A stretch of 8,967 nucleotides of DNA from RGIG426 sp045640165 (GTDB lineage: Bacteria; Bacillota; Clostridia; Oscillospirales; Acutalibacteraceae), in the NCBI GenBank assembly GCA_045640165.1, contig JAZUEK010000001.1, positions 1-8,967 on the forward strand. Direction: 5' to 3'. The notes under the pieces are model-generated. The model made no database searches. It was given only the letters and a program-made list of their open reading frames with translations, and was not told where the DNA came from. Positions 5,246-8,967 of this stretch are shown here, piece by piece (within the stretch, counting starts at the first letter, position 1; each line of letters opens with the position of its first letter). Made by a program: the position numbers and the translations under genes.

Positions 5246-7327
5246 TTACGGATGGTTTTTCGTAGGTCCGAAGAGTTTTCCGTAATAGTCTTTATCCAGA
5301 ATCAACGACGAGACGGTGAACTTTTTCGACACCACGGCGTTGACACTATCCACGTAGCCGTCCGGCACGGTAACACCCTCGTTCGGAGTGAACACGCCGG
5401 TGACCGAATTATAGCAACCGTAATCGGAAATCCACGAGCGGTCAACAAACACCACGAGCGACGGCGCATCGGACAGAATATCCGAGCCGATCAGCAACCG
5501 GGAATCGTACTCCTCGCCGAGCAGGTTGAGCGCAGTCGGCAAAACATCCACCGCACAGCAGGGCTTCGAGATAACTTTGTGCTCGAATTGCGGATTATAG
5601 ACCATCAAGGTGTTATGATATATCTCGAACGTTTTATCGTAGCCTTTGCCGAGCATTTCGGTAAGCGACGCCTCGGTCAAGCCGTACGGATAGTGGTCGG
5701 CGGCAAGGATGATGAGCGTATCGTCCAGTTTGCCGGCTTGTTCCAGCCGCTCGAGCAGCAGTTTCATCGCGCCCTCCAGTTCCAAGTTGGCGGCGAGATA
5801 GCCGCGCACCTCGGCGGAATAGGGCAGGTCTTGGACCTCGTCCTCGTGTTTTTCGGACATGGCGCTGCCATCAAACGTGGTGGGCGCGTGGCCGCTGACG
5901 GTCAAGTAATAGACAGAGAACGGCTTGTCGGAATTCATATAATCGCCGGTCGTCACGTCAACAAGTTCGATATCCGAGTTCGGCCAGGTGTCGTGGGGCA
6001 TTTCGAGGCCGGAATTGACCGCAATCCACTTGTCGTAGCCGAGATTAAAGTGGGATTCGTGGCGGTCATAGTAATCGTAGGTGCCGTTGTGGTAGGCAAT
6101 CGTTGTGTAACCGGCGCGCTTCGCCACGTTGCCGAGCGAAAAATAGAGGTTGTTTTTGCGCGCACGCCACATACTCCACACGCCGGATTTCGGGAACGTT
6201 CCAAGCAGGTTCGCGTATTCGCCGTCCAGCGTAGACACGCCCCAGATGGGCGTATAATAATTGGTAAACTCGAGGCCCTCGTGCGCCATTTTCCACAGCG
6301 TCGGGGTCAACTCTTTATCCACCGCAAAGGAATGGAACGACTCGGCCGTCACCATAATGACGTTTTTGCCTTTGAACATCCCCGTATACTCGTTGGTTTG
6401 GGACGGTTGGATGGTGGAAAAATATTCGTGCAACATCTTCACGTCGGGATCGGTTTCTTTTGCGGCGAGGGCGGCAAAATCCAAGTCCATCACCTGGTCT
6501 TGCGGCTCAAACGTCGGCGCAATCACCGGCACCGCGGTCGGAGCGGTCTCGTTCGCCGTTCCCGTCGGCGCAACCGTTGTTGTCGTCGTAGCTTTCGACA
6601 TGGTCGGCAGGTCGGTCGGCCCGTCGTTCACATCGTCCACCGCGCCGCCGAACACCTGATATTTCACGTCGAGGCGCAAACTGTTCAGCGCGCCGAAATC
6701 GTGCACAGAGGGATTGATTTCAAGCGTATTCCAGTAAAGGTGCCACGGGGACAAGTCGCCGCGCGGAAGCACCGCTAAAACCACGAAAAACACCGCATAC
6801 AGCACCGCCGACGCCGCGATAACAAGCAAACTTTTGCGTTTGTGCGGCGTTGCCGGTTTCGCCAGCCGCCAGCCGAACACACACCACAGCACAAACGGCG
6901 TCACTTCCAGCAAAAGATAGCCGAGACGGCGCAAAACGTTCGTCCACATCACGTTGTCGTAGTCGCCGATGGCGGCGCCGAGCGCTTTGGCGGAAAACAG
7001 CACGAAATAGGTATCGAAAATGCGGAAATATACCGTCTGCACCATGCAGACGAGGGTGCTAAATCCCAAAATCACCGTCAGCACGCCGAACCGCCATTTT
7101 TGCGGCAACAGCAAAGACGCGCCGTAAATCAAGCCGAACACCGCGGCGGTAAGCAACAACGTCAGCGGAATGCCGACGGTAAAAAACGGCAATTTCGGCG
7201 AGGAGGAAGAAACGCGCAACCACAACTCACACCACAACACGGCAAGCACGAACCATCCGCCGAGAAGAACGGTGGGGCGGTTGCCGAGCAGGCATTTTTT
7301 GTGCGATTTTTGGAGAGGGTTGGACAC
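5246..7327 (-). CDS. LTA synthase-like membrane sulfatase/phosphotransferase
   Basis: About 693 residues from the GTG at 7327 (a TTG at 7357 would add 10). Residue numbers here count from that TTG. There are about five hydrophobic segments in 29-197, then an outer linker with a Thr/Ala/Pro-rich stretch (252-284), then an extracellular alkaline-phosphatase-type domain (about 330-630). The layout matches LtaS-type lipoteichoic acid synthases. Likely catalytic residues are E339 (VTAESF), nucleophile T376 (GVSTLDGEY), H490 (SGHAP), and D554-H555 (AADHYPYG). Such enzymes move glycerol-phosphate or related head groups onto envelope polymers; the substrate here is not known. I prefer the GTG start because AGGTGGTG lies 6 nt before it, while the TTG has no ribosome binding site. 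No in-frame ATG occurs before residue 105. Confidence 0.9.
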   Translation of the reverse strand: MSNPLQKSHKKCLLGNRPTVLLGGWFVLAVLWCELWLRVSSSSPKLPFFTVGIPLTLLLTAAVFGLIYGASLLLPQKWRFGVLTVILGFSTLVCMVQTVYFRIFDTYFVLFSAKALGAAIGDYDNVMWTNVLRRLGYLLLEVTPFVLWCVFGWRLAKPATPHKRKSLLVIAASAVLYAVFFVVLAVLPRGDLSPWHLYWNTLEINPSVHDFGALNSLRLDVKYQVFGGAVDDVNDGPTDLPTMSKATTTTTVAPTGTANETAPTAVPVIAPTFEPQDQVMDLDFAALAAKETDPDVKMLHEYFSTIQPSQTNEYTGMFKGKNVIMVTAESFHSFAVDKELTPTLWKMAHEGLEFTNYYTPIWGVSTLDGEYANLLGTFPKSGVWSMWRARKNNLYFSLGNVAKRAGYTTIAYHNGTYDYYDRHESHFNLGYDKWIAVNSGLEMPHDTWPNSDIELVDVTTGDYMNSDKPFSVYYLTVSGHAPTTFDGSAMSEKHEDEVQDLPYSAEVRGYLAANLELEGAMKLLLERLEQAGKLDDTLIILAADHYPYGLTEASLTEMLGKGYDKTFEIYHNTLMVYNPQFEHKVISKPCCAVDVLPTALNLLGEEYDSRLLIGSDILSDAPSLVVFVDRSWISDYGCYNSVTGVFTPNEGVTVPDGYVDSVNAVVSKKFTVSSLILDKDYYGKLFGPTKNHP

Positions 7328-7377
7328 GGGTTTCACCACCTGAACATTGTTTTTCAAAAAAATCCGAAATCAAAGTC

Positions 7378-7406
7378 AGTATACGATATTTTATAAAAAA
7401 AAGCAA
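7378..7406 (-). promoter_or_regulatory. Possible promoter for the sulfatase/phosphate transporter operon
   Basis: On the minus strand, TATACT (7378-7383) is preceded at 17 nt by TTGCTT (7401-7406), a weak -35 box. The spacer is the T-tract of the upstream chromate operon terminator, so the -35 box touches the base of that stem. The -10 box is convincing and the -35 box is not. Confidence 0.4.
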
Positions 7407-7442
7407 CCCCTATTTGTATGGATTTTCACACAAACAGGGGTT
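7393..7442 (-). terminator. Rho-independent terminator of the chromate transporter operon
   Basis: Thirteen bases on each side, AACCCCTATTTGT (7405-7417) and ACAAACAGGGGTT (7430-7442), pair with one mismatch around a 12-nt loop. On the minus strand the stem is followed by GC and eight Ts. On the plus strand, six Ts follow GGGG, so it may work both ways. It begins 31 nt after the stop codon of the second CHR gene. Confidence 0.9.
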
Positions 7443-7473
7443 TTTTCGACAAAATTTTTATCTTTTTTCCTTT

Positions 7474-8043
7474 TTACACACTGTATAATACCGCGCCGAG
7501 CACCGCCGACAATCCAATCAGCGGCACCGCCGGCATCTTTTTCTCTTTTTTCTTTTTCCACACCGCCATGGTCACAAGCAATACCGCCGCGATGGCCACG
7601 GCTTTGAGGTCGGGCGAAAACGCCGGTTTCGAGCCGGAGAAAACGAGTGTCTGCGCCGTAAGCCACAAGCCGGCAGAGAGAATCATCCCGAGCGCGGCAG
7701 GGCGAATTCCCGAAAGCGCGGCGGCAAGACCGCGGCTGTCGCGAAAGCGAGAAAACGCCGTGCCAAGCAGCAACATCACGCAAAACGCCGGCAAAATCAC
7801 CCCGAGCGTCGCCACCGTTGCCCCGACAAAGCCGCCTTGCGTGCTGCCGATAAACGTCGCCATATTCACGGCGAGCACGCCCGGTGTCGATTCGCATACG
7901 CCGATAAACTGCATAAAACCGGTATCGGTCATCCAACCGTTTTGAGTCACCACGTCGCGGATGGGCGCAATCATCGCGTAGCCGCCGCCGAACGACAGCG
8001 CGCCGATTTTGAGGAATTCCCAAAAAAGCTTCAAGTAAATCAC
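7474..8043 (-). CDS. Chromate transporter (CHR) family protein, second subunit
   Basis: A 189-residue single CHR domain. FLKIGALSFGGGYAM (10-24), GWMTDTGFMQF (36-46) and ESTPGVLAVNMATFIG (51-66) are the family signatures, followed by hydrophobic segments at about 72-96, 108-134 and 145-162, a short basic loop KKKKEKK (163-169), and a last helix. The start is GTG, overlapping the stop of the first subunit as GTGA, with AAGGAGGG a few bases upstream. Single-domain CHR genes in tandem, like ywrB/ywrA of Bacillus, make one transporter from two different halves. Whether the substrate is chromate or another oxyanion such as sulfate cannot be told. Confidence 0.93.
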   Translation of the reverse strand: MIYLKLFWEFLKIGALSFGGGYAMIAPIRDVVTQNGWMTDTGFMQFIGVCESTPGVLAVNMATFIGSTQGGFVGATVATLGVILPAFCVMLLLGTAFSRFRDSRGLAAALSGIRPAALGMILSAGLWLTAQTLVFSGSKPAFSPDLKAVAIAAVLLVTMAVWKKKKEKKMPAVPLIGLSAVLGAVLYSV

Positions 8044-8618
8044 GGCTCACCCTCCTTTTCGGAGAGTTTTTTCACGCCGGCAACCGCCAGCCCACATACC
8101 GCGCCCACGAGAATGCACCACAGCGAGGAAAAGTTCCACGCAAAGAGGTTAACACAAAGAAGCAGCGCTGTAACCAGTCCGGCAAACACAAGCGGAAACG
8201 GCTTTTTCGGAAGCCCCTTAAGGAGTGACCAACCGGCGCGCAGGATAAGCAGTCCCACCGCGACCTGAATTCCACGAAACGCGGCGGCAACCAGTTTGAT
8301 TTTAAGAAACGCATCGAACACGAGCGAGATGAGAAACAAAATCACAAACGACGGCAACACCACACCGCCCGTTGCGGCAACCGCGCCTTTCCATCCGCGC
8401 AGGCGACATCCGAGATAGGTCGCGCTGTTAATCGCGACCGGGCCGGGCGTGGATTCGGCGAGGGCAATCATATCGAGCAGTTCTTCTTTGGTCATCCAAC
8501 CGTGTTTGCCGACGCACTCTTCTTCAATCAGCGACAACATCGCGTAGCCGCCGCCAAACGTAAACAGTCCGATTTTGAAAAACGTGAAAAACAGCGTTTT
8601 AAGAGATACGGTTTCCAT
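8040..8618 (-). CDS. Chromate transporter (CHR) family protein, first subunit
   Basis: A 192-residue single CHR domain. It has FFKIGLFTFGGGYAM (13-27), GWMTKEELLDMIALAESTPG (40-59), AINSATYLGCRLRGWKGA (62-79) and GGVVLPSF (84-91), all close to family consensus. Further hydrophobic segments lie at about 92-101, 109-128, 143-159 and 165-181. It is first in the two-gene operon and shares the same N-terminal signature as its partner, consistent with an old tandem duplication and a heteromeric transporter. The ATG is preceded by AAAGGAGG with 7 nt spacing. A good promoter lies just upstream. Confidence 0.95.
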   Translation of the reverse strand: METVSLKTLFFTFFKIGLFTFGGGYAMLSLIEEECVGKHGWMTKEELLDMIALAESTPGPVAINSATYLGCRLRGWKGAVAATGGVVLPSFVILFLISLVFDAFLKIKLVAAAFRGIQVAVGLLILRAGWSLLKGLPKKPFPLVFAGLVTALLLCVNLFAWNFSSLWCILVGAVCGLAVAGVKKLSEKEGEP

Positions 8619-8640
8619 TCCCTCGCCTCCTTTCGCAAGT

Positions 8641-8669
8641 ATTGTATCACGGGAATGTAAAAATTACAA
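8641..8669 (-). promoter_or_regulatory. Promoter of the chromate transporter operon
   Basis: On the minus strand, TTGTAA (8664-8669) and TACAAT (8641-8646) are 17 nt apart, and the -10 box is preceded by TG (CGTGATACAAT), an extended -10 element. The -10 box is 22 nt before the start codon, so the leader is very short. It has the same style as the promoters at 1895 and 2033. Confidence 0.65.
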
Positions 8670-8676
8670 CCTCTTT

Positions 8677-8702
8677 GTAGGGGACGGCGCCCTCGACGTC
8701 CC
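8677..8702. repeat. Short GC-rich palindromic element
   Basis: GGGACG (8681-8686) pairs with CGTCCC (8697-8702) around a GC-rich loop that itself contains the palindrome GGCGCC. It stands out from the AT-rich surroundings, just upstream of the chromate operon promoter. Similar GC-rich intergenic units of the form TGTAGGGG... are, as I recall, common in uncultured Clostridia, but only one copy is in this window. It could also be a regulatory site. Confidence 0.45.
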
Positions 8703-8736
8703 TTCAAAAACACAAGAAAAAACGGAGCAAGGGAAA

Positions 8737-8762
8737 GGCCGGGAGTTCGCAAGGAATGTGTT
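8737..8762. repeat. Inverted repeat arm, pairs with 163-188
   Basis: It matches the reverse complement of 163-188 at 24 of 26 positions and would be the outer left end of the repetitive element. Outside it, GAGCAAGGGAAA (8725-8736) also resembles GAGCAAAAGAAAA on the minus strand at the other end, so the related sequence may be a little longer, with an 11-base difference. Confidence 0.7.
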
Positions 8763-8826
8763 GTTTCTCGCCTAAAAATTCCCGTCTGCATTGTATCAAA
8801 AGCCCGTAATGCGTCAGCGTTACGAA
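8763..8826. other. Inner part of the repetitive element, non-coding
   Basis: I see no gene. It holds a small hairpin, GTAATGC (8806-8812) with GCGTTAC (8817-8823), loop GTCA, containing one T-G pair. TTACGAACT at 8820-8828 also occurs at 173-181, on either side of the shared 141-bp sequence. Open frames here are short and lack ribosome binding sites. Confidence 0.5.
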
Positions 8827-8967
8827 CTTTTTCAACTTCCCAGAACGAAAATTTTTATTGGCTACGAAACCGCGAAGCGCCTTAAAACACAGATTTTGGA
8901 TGGAGAACGCGAAAAACCGCCTCGACTATACTGGCGTATAGCGAGGCGGTTTGACAATGTTCTGCGC
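8827..8967. repeat. Terminal direct repeat, right copy (identical to 1-141)
   Basis: Base-for-base identical to 1-141, in the same orientation, including the central hairpin (here 8914-8952). It is cut off by the end of the window at the point equivalent to position 141, in the right half of the foldback. Together with 8737-8826 it supplies the left part of the repetitive element, whose right part is at 1-188. Confidence 0.95.

Noticed and set aside
4973..6778. 601-codon open frame on the plus strand opposite the transporter and sulfatase
   Set aside because: It crosses the boundary of two well-supported minus-strand genes, has Arg/His/Val-rich unstructured composition and no ribosome binding site. 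It is a shadow frame.
1..8967. A plasmid or extrachromosomal circle
   Set aside because: The ends overlap exactly, but there is no replication, partition or mobilisation gene, and all genes are typical chromosomal ones. A repeat-induced assembly loop explains the overlap better, though it is not proven.
8677..8967. CRISPR array or other spaced repeat at the right end
   Set aside because: Only single palindromes and one half of a dispersed element are seen. There is no regular repeat-spacer pattern.

Overview
The window is a stretch of bacterial chromosome, probably from an uncultured member of the Clostridia (Bacillota). An Oscillospirales-like organism is my best guess, but no phylogenetic marker is present to prove it. 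Supporting signs are strong AGGAGG-type ribosome binding sites, the UPF0237/UPF0210 gene pair, a two-gene single-domain chromate transporter, an LtaS-like sulfatase, and a fairly high-GC coding style rich in GCG, GCC and ACC codons. No replication, conjugation, phage, defence or transposase gene is visible.

Layout from left to right. 1-214 is non-coding and holds one end of a repetitive element, including a 109-nt imperfect foldback. 1859 down to 215 (minus strand) is a two-gene operon: an ACT-domain protein (UPF0237) followed by a PFL-like DUF711 protein (UPF0210). 1860-2065 is a divergent control region with two extended -10 promoters. 2066-3117 (plus strand) is an operon of a PHP-family (HisK-type) phosphatase and a small two-helix membrane protein, overlapping by 4 nt and closed by a terminator. 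3243-3404 holds a tRNA-Val(GAC) gene on the minus strand, with a consensus promoter and its own terminator. 7327 down to 3421 (minus strand) is an LtaS-like membrane sulfatase followed by a Na+/phosphate cotransporter with a PhoU-like tail. 8618 down to 7474 (minus strand) is a pair of single-domain CHR proteins that probably form one chromate-type transporter. 8619-8967 is non-coding: a promoter, a GC-rich palindromic repeat, and the other end of the repetitive element.

The most unusual feature is at the ends. Bases 1-141 and 8827-8967 are identical, which is the signature of a closed assembly loop. Just outside this repeat, 8737-8762 and 163-188 are inverted copies of each other (24 of 26). 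Joined through the shared 141 bp, they outline a 278-bp element that looks like a MITE or other non-coding repeat. Because the genes are ordinary chromosomal ones and no replication gene is present, I think the window is a chromosomal segment lying between two copies of this repeat and looped by the assembler, rather than a real 8.8-kb plasmid. I cannot exclude a circular molecule from sequence alone.

The genes are mostly known families. Functional links within the window are limited to the operon pairs. The sulfatase and phosphate transporter may share a phosphate/glycerol-phosphate envelope theme. I did not find convincing evidence of a new multi-gene system.
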